Notes: a model not told the origin generated them from the sequence alone. A stretch of DNA of 12,601 bases from Actinomycetes bacterium (GCA_021819025.1 JAKASN010000012.1:1-12601), one strand, 5' to 3'; shown: positions 1 through 7,747, numbered from the stretch's first letter. Program-made: numbers and translations.

Positions 1-1256
1 CGATTGGCAAGTACCACGGCGAAAAGCTCATTCGCGCCCAGGAAGCCGCGATTCGCGCTAAGCGTCCCATTCTCTACCTCGTGGACTCCTCCGGCGCGAG
101 AATCGACGAGACAGCTGGCCATCATGTCGATAAAAAGAGCGGAGGACAGCTCTTCTACCTCCACTCCATCATGTCGGGATTTGTCCCCCAAGTCGGAGTG
201 CTCTACGGCACCTGCTTTGCAGGAACGGCTTACACCCCGGTCTTTTGCGACCTCTTGGTGATGATGGAGGACTCCGCCATGGCCATCGCCTCGCCGCGAA
301 TGGTGGAGATGGTGATCGGCCAAAAGCTCTCCCCCGCCGAGCTCGGCGGAGCAAAGATGCATGCCGAGGTGAGCGGCTCAGTGGACTTCCTTGCCAAGAC
401 CGAAGAGGAGGCCGCATCGATAGTGCGGCGCATCTTCGAATTTCTCCCCAGCTCCTGTGAAGAGAAGCCTCCCACTCGAAAAGCGCTTCCTCCCGCCACC
501 GATCCCAGCGAGATCGACAGAATAATTCCCCAAGACGCCAACCGACCGTACCGGATCAAAGCGCTCATCGACGCCTTGGTCGATGCGAAGAGCTTTCTCG
601 AGGTCAAGGCGCACTATGCCAAAGAGCTGGTGGTGGGGTTCGCGCGCATCGACGGGGCCACGGTGGGGATCGTCGCCAACGACCCGAGCCATAAAGGAGG
701 CACCCTCTTTCCGGAATCCTCGGACAAAGGAGCCGAGTTCGTCTGGCTCTGCGACGCCTATCAGATACCCCTCGTCTACCTAGTTGACACACCGGGCTTC
801 ATGGTAGGTAGCGCGGTGGAAAAAGCCGGGATCTTGCGCCGTGGACGCAAGTTCATCTTCGCGACCTCCTCGGCAACGGTCCCTCGCATCTGTGTCATCG
901 TACGCAAGAGCTACGGGGCGGGTATCTACGCCATGTCGGGCCCGGCATACGACCCGGACGTCACTTTGGCCCTACCATCGGCGGAGATTGCGGTGATGGG
1001 TCCCGAAGCCGCGATCAATGCGGTCTACTTCAATCGCCTCGCAGCGATCCAAGACCCCCAGGAACGCGCGGAGGTCACCGCAAAGTTGCGCAAGGAGTAC
1101 CAGGACAGCTACGACATCTATCGCCTTGCTGGGGAGATGGTCGTCGACGAGCTGGTCCCGCCATCCCAACTCCGCCAGCAGCTATCGCACTATCTCAAGC
1201 TCTATGCCAACAAGGAAGTAAGCCGACCGAAACGTCGCCACGCCACAATCATTTGA
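1..1256 (+). CDS. Acyl-CoA carboxylase carboxyltransferase (beta) subunit, 5'-truncated by window edge
   Basis: The biotin-dependent carboxyltransferase subunit moves a carboxyl group from carboxybiotin to an acyl-CoA (acetyl-, propionyl- or methylcrotonyl-CoA type) in the cytoplasm. The reading frame is open from base 3 to the TGA at 1254-1256, giving 417 codons. Full-length relatives have roughly 510-540 residues, so about 100 N-terminal residues lie outside the window. The visible N-half carries LVDSSGARIDE and the oxyanion-type stretch GTCFAGTAYTPVFCD, followed by LGGAKMHAEVSG. The C-half carries ANDPSHKGGTLFPESSDKGA, DTPGFMVG, ATVPRICVIVRKSYGAGIYAM and VMGPEAAINAVYF, all typical of the crotonase-like carboxyltransferase fold. 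An internal ATG at 81 is only an artefact of the truncation. The acyl substrate cannot be assigned from this fragment. No biotin carboxylase gene lies downstream; the next genes are on the opposite strand. Confidence 0.93.
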   Translation, partial: IGKYHGEKLIRAQEAAIRAKRPILYLVDSSGARIDETAGHHVDKKSGGQLFYLHSIMSGFVPQVGVLYGTCFAGTAYTPVFCDLLVMMEDSAMAIASPRMVEMVIGQKLSPAELGGAKMHAEVSGSVDFLAKTEEEAASIVRRIFEFLPSSCEEKPPTRKALPPATDPSEIDRIIPQDANRPYRIKALIDALVDAKSFLEVKAHYAKELVVGFARIDGATVGIVANDPSHKGGTLFPESSDKGAEFVWLCDAYQIPLVYLVDTPGFMVGSAVEKAGILRRGRKFIFATSSATVPRICVIVRKSYGAGIYAMSGPAYDPDVTLALPSAEIAVMGPEAAINAVYFNRLAAIQDPQERAEVTAKLRKEYQDSYDIYRLAGEMVVDELVPPSQLRQQLSHYLKLYANKEVSRPKRRHATII

Positions 1257-1301
1257 AGAAACTTCAGCTCTCTTGCTTCACTTGGAGCGCGCTCATCCCG
1301 C

Positions 1302-1775
1302 TTAGGTAGCCCGTGGGTTACGATTCGCTCGCGAGGGAGCTGGCGGCCGCGGCGATGGAGCCTTGGGAGCTTGTAGGGGGACGTCTACGATCCGACAAGG
1401 AATGTCGGCAGTCTCCGAGATGTGATAGCTCGCGCAGATGCGATGATACCCGTCGGCAATGGTTAGAGGTACCCCATCTTGAAGAGAACCCCTCACCAGC
1501 AGAACCGGTGAGAGCTTGTCACCTTGGGCCACCTTCTTGAGATCCAAGGCGACGTGAAAATCCGCCGCGGGAAGCAGTTCCAGCTTCGAGGCTCGAAGAA
1601 GATCTTTGGCTTGCCGTGTCTCGCTGGGAACTTCCTTCAATGCCGCGACGATGGCCTCTACGGCGCTCGGACCCGCCAACAAGGAGAGGTAGTTGCCCGC
1701 CGCGGGAAAGTCATGCTCCTGGGGATCGTGCATCCAGTGCTCTGCGGGTAGTTTTGTCTTGTGCTTTTTTGCCAC
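1302..1775 (-). CDS. Conserved protein of unknown function with a ParB-like DGYHR motif
   Basis: This gene encodes 157 residues from a GTG at 1773-1775. I recognise the type as a conserved bacterial protein without a known function. The N-terminal part begins with a basic KKHKTK stretch, then HWMHDPQEHDFPAAGNYLSLL. The core around residues 77-127 reads LSPVLLVRG...PLTIADGYHRICASYH...DIPCRIV. The (I/V)xDGxHR pattern resembles the ParB/sulfiredoxin-like fold, where such a motif lies in a nucleotide-binding pocket, so a ParB-like domain is inferred and no reaction can be stated. The last 20 or so residues are proline- and arginine-rich and look disordered. No signal peptide or membrane segment is visible. 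The gene starts 5 bp after the stop of the aquaporin gene on the same strand; a GGAGAG overlapping the end of that gene may be its ribosome site. The two are probably co-transcribed. The start could lie slightly differently, but no better site is seen. Confidence 0.8.
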   Translation of the reverse strand: MAKKHKTKLPAEHWMHDPQEHDFPAAGNYLSLLAGPSAVEAIVAALKEVPSETRQAKDLLRASKLELLPAADFHVALDLKKVAQGDKLSPVLLVRGSLQDGVPLTIADGYHRICASYHISETADIPCRIVDVPLQAPKAPSPRPPAPSRANRNPRAT

Positions 1776-1780
1776 CTTGG

Positions 1781-2761
1781 CTAACTCTCCTTCTTATCCG
1801 TCGACTCTTTAGTTGCGGATGCTTCTGCAGCAGCTGCGTGAATAGTAGGCAAGACCTCCGAGGTGGTGACGGCGCCGAGAGTGCCTTGTGCGGCGCGTAT
1901 CGCGTTCGTATCCCCACCCTTGCCCCGGAGGATCCAGGCAAATCCTACCGCGATGAGAGTTCCCAGAAGTGGTCCCACGAGATACACCCAAAGGTGAGCG
2001 TAGTTCCCCGTGATGAGATCCGGTGAAAGACTTCGTACCGGGTTCATCGAGGCTCCGCTGATGGGAGAAGCAAAGAGGCCAGCCAGTACTATATAACCCC
2101 CCACCGCAATCGCTGAAAGTCCGCCCACGTTCTGTGCGCCCGATGAGGTGCCAAGAATGGTACTCACCAGCCCCAAGGTGAGAAAAGCCTCCAGCACCAT
2201 CGCCTGGACATCGCTAGCCCCAGCGCCAGGAACAGTCGCTCCAAGTGCTCCAATATCACCGAAAACGAGATACAGCGTCCAGCATGCCAAGGCGCCTCCC
2301 GCTACCTGTGCGGCGATATAACCAGGAACCCTTTTCCAGGGAAACTCGTCTCGCAGTGCAAAAGCGATGCTGACCACGGGATTCAAGTGGGCGCCCGAAA
2401 CGGTCCCCATGAAAAGGATCATTGCCATCACCGCAAGTCCCGGCGCGGTGACCGCCGCGCTACGCCCGATCAATCCGTGTGTAAAGGCGCCGATAACTCC
2501 CCCTCCAGCGCCGACAAAGACCAAGACGAAAGTGCCGAACACCTCGCTGAAGAGCCGTCGCCACTCATATGAGAGGTTGGCAAAGTCACGCTCCCACACC
2601 GCAGCGGGACGCTCAATGGTAAACCTATGGCTCTGCAACTGCGACGGAGGTACGCCCGAAGGCGCTGGCTTCACCAAGGCCATCCACTCCCCTTCATTCC
2701 TTGAAAATTTGGCCACAACAATGCTTGGTGATGCCATTATTGCACCTAAAACACCTCCCAT
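1781..2761 (-). CDS. Aquaporin / MIP-family channel with two NPV motifs
   Basis: This is a major intrinsic protein channel for water and/or small neutral solutes in the cytoplasmic membrane; 326 residues from the most distal ATG. From about residue 70 the chain shows the six-helix MIP pattern: FGTFVLVFVGAG in helix 1, SGAHLNPVV (NPV at 127-129) in the first half-helix, and SGASMNPVRSL (NPV at 240-242) in the second. Arg243 is the conserved selectivity-filter arginine. Both canonical NPA motifs have Val in place of Ala. By rough alignment to AQP1, the filter Phe and His positions fall on Pro and Gly, suggesting a pore that is not a strict water filter; this is inference. The N-terminal region of about 65 residues is longer than usual. 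In-frame ATGs at residue 9 (AGGTG 5 nt upstream) and residue 27 (2683, purine-rich AAGGGGAG just upstream) are good alternative starts; the 2761 ATG has no clear ribosome site. The C-tail is Ala/Lys/Glu-rich and cytoplasmic. It probably forms an operon with the downstream ParB-like gene and is divergent from kdp. Confidence 0.88.
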   Translation of the reverse strand: MGGVLGAIMASPSIVVAKFSRNEGEWMALVKPAPSGVPPSQLQSHRFTIERPAAVWERDFANLSYEWRRLFSEVFGTFVLVFVGAGGGVIGAFTHGLIGRSAAVTAPGLAVMAMILFMGTVSGAHLNPVVSIAFALRDEFPWKRVPGYIAAQVAGGALACWTLYLVFGDIGALGATVPGAGASDVQAMVLEAFLTLGLVSTILGTSSGAQNVGGLSAIAVGGYIVLAGLFASPISGASMNPVRSLSPDLITGNYAHLWVYLVGPLLGTLIAVGFAWILRGKGGDTNAIRAAQGTLGAVTTSEVLPTIHAAAAEASATKESTDKKES

Positions 2762-2886
2762 GGGACACAGCGAGCTTTACTTAGCAATTTCACCTACTCA
2801 AATCGGCCATAGCGCCAACGGTAATACGGCGCGCGATGCCATCGAGGCCGATAAGTGACTCGCTAAAGCTCTCCGCAAGCACCCCC

Positions 2887-2922
2887 TTAAGAATCTCGAT
2901 CCGCCATTAAGGCGGCGTTAAG
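2887..2922 (+). promoter_or_regulatory. Candidate KdpE operator: three phased TTAAG repeats
   Basis: TTAAG occurs at 2887-2891, 2907-2911 and 2918-2922. The starts are 20 and 11 bp apart, close to two turns and one turn of the helix, so all three lie on nearly the same DNA face. OmpR/PhoB-family regulators such as KdpE commonly bind head-to-tail repeats with about 11 bp periodicity, and the site lies upstream of the kdp genes. Assignment to KdpE is inference. The middle of the region also contains CCGCC-ATTAA-GGCGG (2901-2915), a short dyad that may be an overlapping feature. Confidence 0.3.
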
Positions 2923-2976
2923 AAGCCTCGATGCCCTCAAAGCAGCTAAATAGCATGGCCAAGAAATGCAGCAACC

Positions 2977-3013
2977 GGGGGCTACCCGAGGATAACAAGT
3001 CCCAGGGCCCTCG
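2977..3013 (+). promoter_or_regulatory. Possible alternative hairpins in the kdp leader
   Basis: GGGGGC at 2977-2982 can pair with GCCCTC at 3007-3012 (one G-U pair). CGAGG at 2987-2991 can pair with the overlapping CCTCG at 3009-3013. The two pairings share a 3' arm and exclude each other. The arm ends 10 nt before the AGGAAGG ribosome site at 3024-3030. GATAAC is repeated at 2991-2996 and 3013-3018. The stems are short and no known riboswitch consensus is recognised, so this is a weak candidate. Confidence 0.2.
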
Positions 3014-3035
3014 ATAACCGCTCAGGAAGGTAGAG

Positions 3036-3215
3036 ATGGCTGATCTCGCAGTAATTGCTTCGGTCCTAGCCGCCACGGCTCTCGGAGTCGCCTTTATCAA
3101 CTTTTGTTCTTCTCTCGCCAAAGTTGATTTCGAACCACACTCCCGTGGGAGCGAAGAGATGGCACCTCGGGAGAGTGCCCCTGGCAACCCACCAGAGACA
3201 AAAGGGAGGCGATGA
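3036..3215 (+). CDS. Small single-span membrane protein at the head of the kdp operon
   Basis: A 59-residue reading frame starts at an ATG (3036) with a strong ribosome site, AGGAAGG at 3024-3030, 5 nt upstream. Residues 1-24 (MADLAVIASVLAATALGVAF and following) form one likely membrane helix. The remainder is polar and rich in Pro, Glu, Ser and Arg, ending GRR. Its TGA (3213-3215) overlaps the kdpF start in an ATGA arrangement, which supports translation and coupling. Many bacterial kdp operons carry an unnamed tiny membrane protein just upstream of kdpF, often beginning with a similar MxDLxF-type helix; its role is not established. Here the hydrophilic tail of about 35 residues seems longer than I recall for such peptides. 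A role as accessory subunit of KdpFABC or merely as a translated leader is inference. Confidence 0.65.
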   Translation: MADLAVIASVLAATALGVAFINFCSSLAKVDFEPHSRGSEEMAPRESAPGNPPETKGRR

Positions 3216-3301
3216 TGATCTATGACATCGTAGGAGGACTTCTCGCAGTGATCTTGACCGGATACCTCTTCTATGCGCTCATCAAGGCAGAGAGGTTCTA
3301 G
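3212..3301 (+). CDS. kdpF: KdpF, small stabilising subunit of the K+-transporting ATPase
   Basis: KdpF is a 29-residue, one-helix peptide that sits at the KdpA/KdpB interface and stabilises the KdpFABC complex in the cytoplasmic membrane. The sequence MMIYDIVGGLLAVILTGYLF... followed by ALIKAERF has the family layout: a hydrophobic helix with glycines, a G-Y-L-x-Y-A-L end, and a basic/acidic short tail ending RF. Two adjacent ATGs (3212 and 3215) are possible. The second has the better 5-nt spacing from GGGAGG (3204-3209), giving 28 residues; the first overlaps the TGA of the preceding small gene. The TAG at 3299-3301 directly abuts the kdpA ATG, so the two are almost certainly translationally coupled. 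Confidence 0.88.
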   Translation: MMIYDIVGGLLAVILTGYLFYALIKAERF

Positions 3302-5011
3302 ATGACCACGAGCGACTTTGTAGGACTTGGCATTCTCATCGTTCTTTTGGCGATATTCGCGCCACTGCTGGGACGCTATATCGCCACGGTCTTTGCCGAG
3401 ACCGGCCCCGGGGGACCTCGGTTCATCGCTCGGTTAGAGTCGAGACTCTTCGCTCTTGCGGGCATCGATGAGCACTCTGAGCAAACCTGGAGAGCCTATG
3501 CGATCTCGCTGTTGGCATTTTCCTCGCTCAGCGTCTTGTTCCTTTATGGCCTAGAGCGGTTGCAAAGCTTGTTACCGGGCAATCCCCTCAAGTTGAGCGC
3601 TCTCTCGCCAGCGCTGGCAATTAACACTGCGGTGTCCTTCGTGACCAACACCAACTGGCAGAACTACTCCGGCGAATCCACCATGGCGATAGCTACGCAA
3701 ATGGCGGGCCTCGCGGTGCAGAACTTTGTCTCGGCGGCAGTGGGAATCGCGGTTGCGATCGCGCTGGTGCGCGGATTGGCGAGAAGCCGTTCGCGCACCA
3801 TCGGAAATTTCTGGGTCGATCTCACCAGATCCATCACTCGACTTCTCATTCCCCTTGCCGTACTCTTTACTCTCTTGCTCGTTTCCCAAGGGGTGGTGGA
3901 AAATCTCACTGCCGCAAAATGCGTCTCCACCATCGCCGGTGGCCGGCAGTGCATCCCGGGGGGTCCCGTAGCCACCCAGGAGGCGATCAAACTTCTCGGC
4001 ACCAATGGGGGCGGCTACTTCGGCGCAAACTCTGCGCACCCCTTCGAGAACCCCACTGCACTCAGCAACTTCGCAGAGATCTTCGCGTTGCTGCTGATAC
4101 CTTTTTCCTTGCCATTTGCCTTCGGAAGGATGATCGGGCGGCGCCGCCAGGGTCTCGCGATCTTTTTTGCGATGTTCATTCTCTGGTTCGCCTCAGCCAC
4201 TGCCGCGATGTACTTTCAGACTAAGGTCGCACCCCTCAATCAACACGTCGGCGTCGCGGTGGCAAGCAAATCCGGAGGGGGCAACCTCGAGGGAACTGAT
4301 TTGCGGGTCGATCCCGCCGCCTGTGCCCTCTTTGCCGCTAGCACCACGGGAACTTCCACCGGGGCCACCGCGTGCGCCCACGATTCACTTACCCCTGCCG
4401 CCGGCGGAGTAGCCCTCTTTAACATGATGCTCGGCGAAGTCGACCCTGGCGGTGTCGGATCAGGACTTTATGGCATGTTGATCTTCGCCATCGTCTCGGT
4501 GTTCATCGCCGGTCTCATGGTGGGAAGAACCCCAGAGTATCTGGGGAAAAAGATCCAAGCGGCGGAGATGAAGCTAGCAAGTATCTATCTCCTCATTCTT
4601 CCCATCTCGGTGCTGGTTGCAGCCGCTGTAGCGGTGCTGCTTCCCACCACTCGAGCCGCGATCCTCAATCCGGGATCTCACGGCCTAAGCGAGGTCATTT
4701 ACTCTTTTGTTTCCACTGGAAACAATAACGGCTCGGCCTTTGCTGGACTATCGAGCAATACCGACTTCTACAACATCACCGAAGCCATTGTGATGGCCAT
4801 CGGCAGGTACGGGCTGATGATTCCCGCGCTGGCCATCGCGGGCTCGCTCGGGGCGAAGGCCGTTATTCCCGCTGGCGAGGGGACTTTCCCCACCGATACG
4901 CCGCTATTTTCCGCCATCTTGATCGGTGTCGTGGTGCTACTCGTAGGGCTCACCTACTTCCCAGTTATGGCGCTTGGGCCGATCGCCGAACACTTGACCG
5001 GACACTTTTAA
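3302..5011 (+). CDS. kdpA: KdpA, potassium-transporting ATPase K+-binding subunit
   Basis: KdpA is the channel-like subunit of the KdpFABC pump, a member of the K+ transporter superfamily, that selects and binds extracellular K+ and passes it to KdpB. The protein has 569 residues (E. coli 557) and is strongly hydrophobic, beginning with a membrane helix ([21 protein letters not shown]). The selectivity-filter segments are all visible: [12 protein letters not shown] from residue 115, including Gln120 at the position of E. coli Gln116; [20 protein letters not shown] from Gly233; [10 protein letters not shown] from 360; and [10 protein letters not shown] from 473. The C-terminal [18 protein letters not shown] stretch is also typical. 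The ATG directly follows the kdpF stop with no gap. I see no frameshift and no missing filter residue. Confidence 0.98.
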   Translation: MTTSDFVGLGILIVLLAIFAPLLGRYIATVFAETGPGGPRFIARLESRLFALAGIDEHSEQTWRAYAISLLAFSSLSVLFLYGLERLQSLLPGNPLKLSALSPALAINTAVSFVTNTNWQNYSGESTMAIATQMAGLAVQNFVSAAVGIAVAIALVRGLARSRSRTIGNFWVDLTRSITRLLIPLAVLFTLLLVSQGVVENLTAAKCVSTIAGGRQCIPGGPVATQEAIKLLGTNGGGYFGANSAHPFENPTALSNFAEIFALLLIPFSLPFAFGRMIGRRRQGLAIFFAMFILWFASATAAMYFQTKVAPLNQHVGVAVASKSGGGNLEGTDLRVDPAACALFAASTTGTSTGATACAHDSLTPAAGGVALFNMMLGEVDPGGVGSGLYGMLIFAIVSVFIAGLMVGRTPEYLGKKIQAAEMKLASIYLLILPISVLVAAAVAVLLPTTRAAILNPGSHGLSEVIYSFVSTGNNNGSAFAGLSSNTDFYNITEAIVMAIGRYGLMIPALAIAGSLGAKAVIPAGEGTFPTDTPLFSAILIGVVVLLVGLTYFPVMALGPIAEHLTGHF

Positions 5012-5028
5012 ACCATGAGAAGCTCATT

Positions 5029-7167
5029 TTGCCTAAAAATACCCAGCTCAACATCTCGCACCCGAAGGCTCTGGAAATGACCAAGACCGAAACCAGCACG
5101 ACTCCTGCCACGCCTCGGCGCAACGTCGCCGCACGAGGGGGCATCTTCGAGATGGCACAAGTGAAGCGCAACCTTGTGGTGGCGCTGGCAAAACTCCACC
5201 CACGCACCATGTATCACAACCCGGTGATGTTCGTGGTCGAGGTAGGTACGGCATTCACTGCGGTGGTCTTTGCCATCGACTTTGGCTCTTCGTCAAACTC
5301 GACGAACCTCTTTAGCGGCTTGGTGGTGCTTTGGCTCTTTGCCACCATCGTCTTTGCCAACTTCGCCGAGGCCACCGCAGAAGGACGCGGCAAGGCCCAA
5401 GCCGACGCCTTGCGCCGCACGCGAACCTCCACAGTGGCACATCGAATCCGCGCCGATGGAAGCATCGAAGAGACCGCCACGGAGAATTTGGGCTATGGCG
5501 ACCTGTGTCTGGTGAGCGCCGGAGATACCATACCCTGTGACGGCGAAATAATAAAAGGAATCGCCAGCGTCGACGAATCGGCGATTACCGGCGAGTCGGC
5601 TCCGGTTATCCGCGAGTCTGGAGGTGATCGATCATCGGTCACTGGCGGCACCAAGGTCATTTCCGACGAGATCACCATCCGAGTCTCGGCAAAACCTGGT
5701 GAGAGCTTCTTAGATCGGATGATCTCTCTGGTCGAAGGGGCGGATCGCCAGAAGACCCCCAATGAGATCGCTCTCAATATCCTCCTCGTCGGCTTGACCA
5801 TCATCCTTTTGCTAACCACGGTCACCCTGCAACCCTTTGCGATCTATTCGGGCTCTCCCCAAAGCGTGGTGGTATTGGTAGCACTGTTGGTATGTCTCAT
5901 TCCCACTACCATCGGGGCGTTGCTCTCGGCGATCGGAATCGCTGGAATGGATCGACTCGTCTCGCGAAATGTTCTCGCGACTTCGGGTCGCGCGGTAGAG
6001 GCCGCAGGCGACTGCTCTACTTTGCTGCTCGACAAGACGGGCACCATCACCTACGGAAACCGCCGCGCTACGGAGTTTCTCCCCGTCGCGGGAGTTCCCT
6101 CAAGAGATCTCGCCGAAGCGGCGATGCTCGCGAGCATCGCCGACGAAACTCCTGAGGGGCGCTCAATCGTGGAGTTGGCGCAGAGAACCTACGGTCTCGA
6201 GGTAGAGAACTTCGACGGTCAGCTGCAAGGCGCGACTCTGGTCAACTTTTCGGCCACCACGAGAATGAGCGGCGTGGACTACCACACCAGTAAAGTTCGC
6301 AAGGGCGCTGGAGACGCTATCTCTTCCTGGGTCATCTCACAAGGTGGCACGGTGAATGCTGAGGCCCTTGAAGCGGTGCACCAAGTTGCGACCCAAGGTG
6401 GCACACCCCTTGTGGTGGCGGCCAATGCCAAGGTCCTTGGAGTGATACACCTCAAGGACGTGGTGAAAGAAGGCATGGCGGCGCGCTTTGCGGAGTTGCG
6501 CGCTATGGGTATCAAAACCGTAATGGTCACCGGCGACAATCCCGTCACCGCTGCCACCATCGCCGCCGAAGCTGGCGTGGACGACTTCATCGCCGAAGCG
6601 ACCCCAGAACAAAAGCTCAGTTATATCAGGGCCCGCCAGACCGGGGGGTCGCTGGTGGCGATGACCGGAGATGGCACCAATGACGCCCCGGCCTTAGCCC
6701 AGGCCGACGTCGGAGTAGCGATGAATTCCGGAACCCAGGCGGCAAAAGAGGCGGGGAACATGGTTGATCTCGACTCAGATCCCACCAAATTGATCGAGAT
6801 CGTCGCGATAGGCAAGCAGCTCCTCATCACACGGGGGTCGCTGACAACTTTTTCCATCGCCAACGACGTGGCAAAGTACTTCGCCATCATTCCGGCGATG
6901 TTCCAAGGGGTTTTCCCCGCCTTGGCGCCCCTTAATGTCATGCACCTCACCAACCCCCATTCAGCGATCCTGGCTGCGGTCATCTTCAACGCCCTCATCA
7001 TCTTGGCGCTGATACCCCTCGCGCTTCGCGGCGTCCATTTCCGTTCCGCAAGCGCGAGTTCAATTCTGCGCCGCAATATGGCCATCTACGGGCTCGGCGG
7101 TGTTGCATTGCCATTTATCGGAATCAAGGCGATCGACATCGTGCTTGGATTAGTAGGAATCAGATAG
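5029..7167 (+). CDS. kdpB: KdpB, potassium-transporting P-type ATPase catalytic subunit
   Basis: KdpB is the P-type ATPase that hydrolyses ATP through an aspartyl phosphate to drive K+ uptake through KdpA. With the TTG at 5029 it has 712 residues. An in-frame ATG at 5077, with AAGG 8 nt upstream, would give 696, nearer to E. coli (682); I cannot decide between them. The TTG leaves a 17-nt gap after kdpA with only a weak GAGAAG ribosome site. Key elements are TGES at 187-190 (actuator domain), DKTGT with the phosphorylated Asp335, VTGDNP, and the hinge motif TGDGTNDAP with GDGTND at 547-552. In the fifth membrane helix, NDVAKYF gives Asp613 and Lys616, matching E. coli Asp583/Lys586 in the coupling site. 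The Ser of TGES (Ser190) corresponds to E. coli Ser162, whose phosphorylation inhibits the pump. All catalytic residues are present, so the protein should be active. Confidence 0.97.
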   Translation: MPKNTQLNISHPKALEMTKTETSTTPATPRRNVAARGGIFEMAQVKRNLVVALAKLHPRTMYHNPVMFVVEVGTAFTAVVFAIDFGSSSNSTNLFSGLVVLWLFATIVFANFAEATAEGRGKAQADALRRTRTSTVAHRIRADGSIEETATENLGYGDLCLVSAGDTIPCDGEIIKGIASVDESAITGESAPVIRESGGDRSSVTGGTKVISDEITIRVSAKPGESFLDRMISLVEGADRQKTPNEIALNILLVGLTIILLLTTVTLQPFAIYSGSPQSVVVLVALLVCLIPTTIGALLSAIGIAGMDRLVSRNVLATSGRAVEAAGDCSTLLLDKTGTITYGNRRATEFLPVAGVPSRDLAEAAMLASIADETPEGRSIVELAQRTYGLEVENFDGQLQGATLVNFSATTRMSGVDYHTSKVRKGAGDAISSWVISQGGTVNAEALEAVHQVATQGGTPLVVAANAKVLGVIHLKDVVKEGMAARFAELRAMGIKTVMVTGDNPVTAATIAAEAGVDDFIAEATPEQKLSYIRARQTGGSLVAMTGDGTNDAPALAQADVGVAMNSGTQAAKEAGNMVDLDSDPTKLIEIVAIGKQLLITRGSLTTFSIANDVAKYFAIIPAMFQGVFPALAPLNVMHLTNPHSAILAAVIFNALIILALIPLALRGVHFRSASASSILRRNMAIYGLGGVALPFIGIKAIDIVLGLVGIR

Positions 7168-7171
7168 CTAA

Positions 7172-7747
7172 ATGAAGAGGCAAATCGTGGCATCGGTAGT
7201 TATCTTGCTGACTTTCACGGTAGTGACGGGTCTAATATATCCATTTGTCGGATTGACACTTGGCCAAGCGCTCTTTTCCCACCAGGCCAACGGATCACTT
7301 ATGAAACTCAATGGCAAGATCGTGGGCAGCACACTGCTGGCTCAACAGTTCGCATCACCTATCTGGTTTACCCCACGGCCGAGCGCAGTGGGATACCAAG
7401 GATTGGCATCGGGGGCTTCCAACTTGGCGCTTTCCAATCCCGTTCTCGCCAAGCAGGTCGCTTCACTGGCAGCGCAATACCGCAGGGAGAACCACCTCGG
7501 GACCAACGCGGTGGTCCCAGCCGATGCGGTGATGTCTTCGGCATCGGGACTCGATCCGGATATCAGCGTCGCCAACGCGCTTGACCAGGCGCCGCGCGTG
7601 GCATCGCTGCGCCACCTCAAGCTGAGCGTCCTTACCAACCTCATCGCCAAAGCGACGCAAAGCCCGCCCAGTTGGCTCATTGCCACTCCGGTGGTCAACG
7701 TCGTAGAGCTCAACCTCTCCTTGGCGAAATTGCAGCCGAAGGCCTAG
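7172..7747 (+). CDS. kdpC: KdpC, potassium-transporting ATPase subunit C
   Basis: KdpC is the single-span periplasmic or extracytoplasmic subunit of the KdpFABC pump, needed for assembly and thought to increase K+ affinity. The protein has 191 residues, the usual length. Residues 5-27 (VASVVILLTFTVVTGLIYPF region) form the membrane anchor, and the rest is an outward-facing domain. Family signatures are GSTLLAQQF, WFTPRPSA, the SASGLDPDIS motif, and the C-terminal VNVVELNLSL. The ATG lies 4 nt after the kdpB stop, and its TAG directly abuts the kdpD ATG. Confidence 0.97.
   Translation: MKRQIVASVVILLTFTVVTGLIYPFVGLTLGQALFSHQANGSLMKLNGKIVGSTLLAQQFASPIWFTPRPSAVGYQGLASGASNLALSNPVLAKQVASLAAQYRRENHLGTNAVVPADAVMSSASGLDPDISVANALDQAPRVASLRHLKLSVLTNLIAKATQSPPSWLIATPVVNVVELNLSLAKLQPKA

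Larger units (their letters stand above)
2762..3035. other. Divergent intergenic region and kdp leader
   Basis: This region of about 274 bp (352 bp if the aquaporin starts at 2683) separates the aquaporin gene from the first small gene of the kdp operon. It must hold the kdp promoter and probably that of the aquaporin operon. I see three TTAAG repeats (2887-2922), an 11-bp near-palindrome CGATGCCATCG (2834-2844), a 9-bp inverted repeat (2840-2848 with 2925-2933), and GC-rich complementary segments at 2977-3013. I cannot pick a convincing -35/-10 pair. No protein-coding gene with a plausible start is visible on either strand here. Confidence 0.6.

Noticed and set aside
4..261. Plus-strand frame of 85 codons at the left edge
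   Set aside because: It overlaps the carboxyltransferase in another frame; the latter carries the family motifs from base 3 onward.
1257..1301. Palindrome GAGCGCGCTC (1285-1294) as a terminator between convergent genes
   Set aside because: The dyad has no loop and no adjacent T tract, so it is not a credible Rho-independent terminator.
2367..2858. A 163-codon plus-strand frame across the 5' part of the aquaporin gene and the intergenic region
   Set aside because: It mirrors the aquaporin coding sequence on the other strand, has no ribosome site, and its protein has no recognisable features.
2970..3030. Resemblance of AACCGGGGGCTACCC to part of the ydaO (c-di-AMP) riboswitch
   Set aside because: Only the G-rich segment is similar; the other conserved ydaO segments (GGGTGAATC-like and the GCTAAC-type 3' part) are not found, and the leader is short.
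2918..3187. An 89-codon minus-strand frame in the kdp leader
   Set aside because: It lies antisense to the small membrane peptide gene, which has the far better ribosome site and operon fit.
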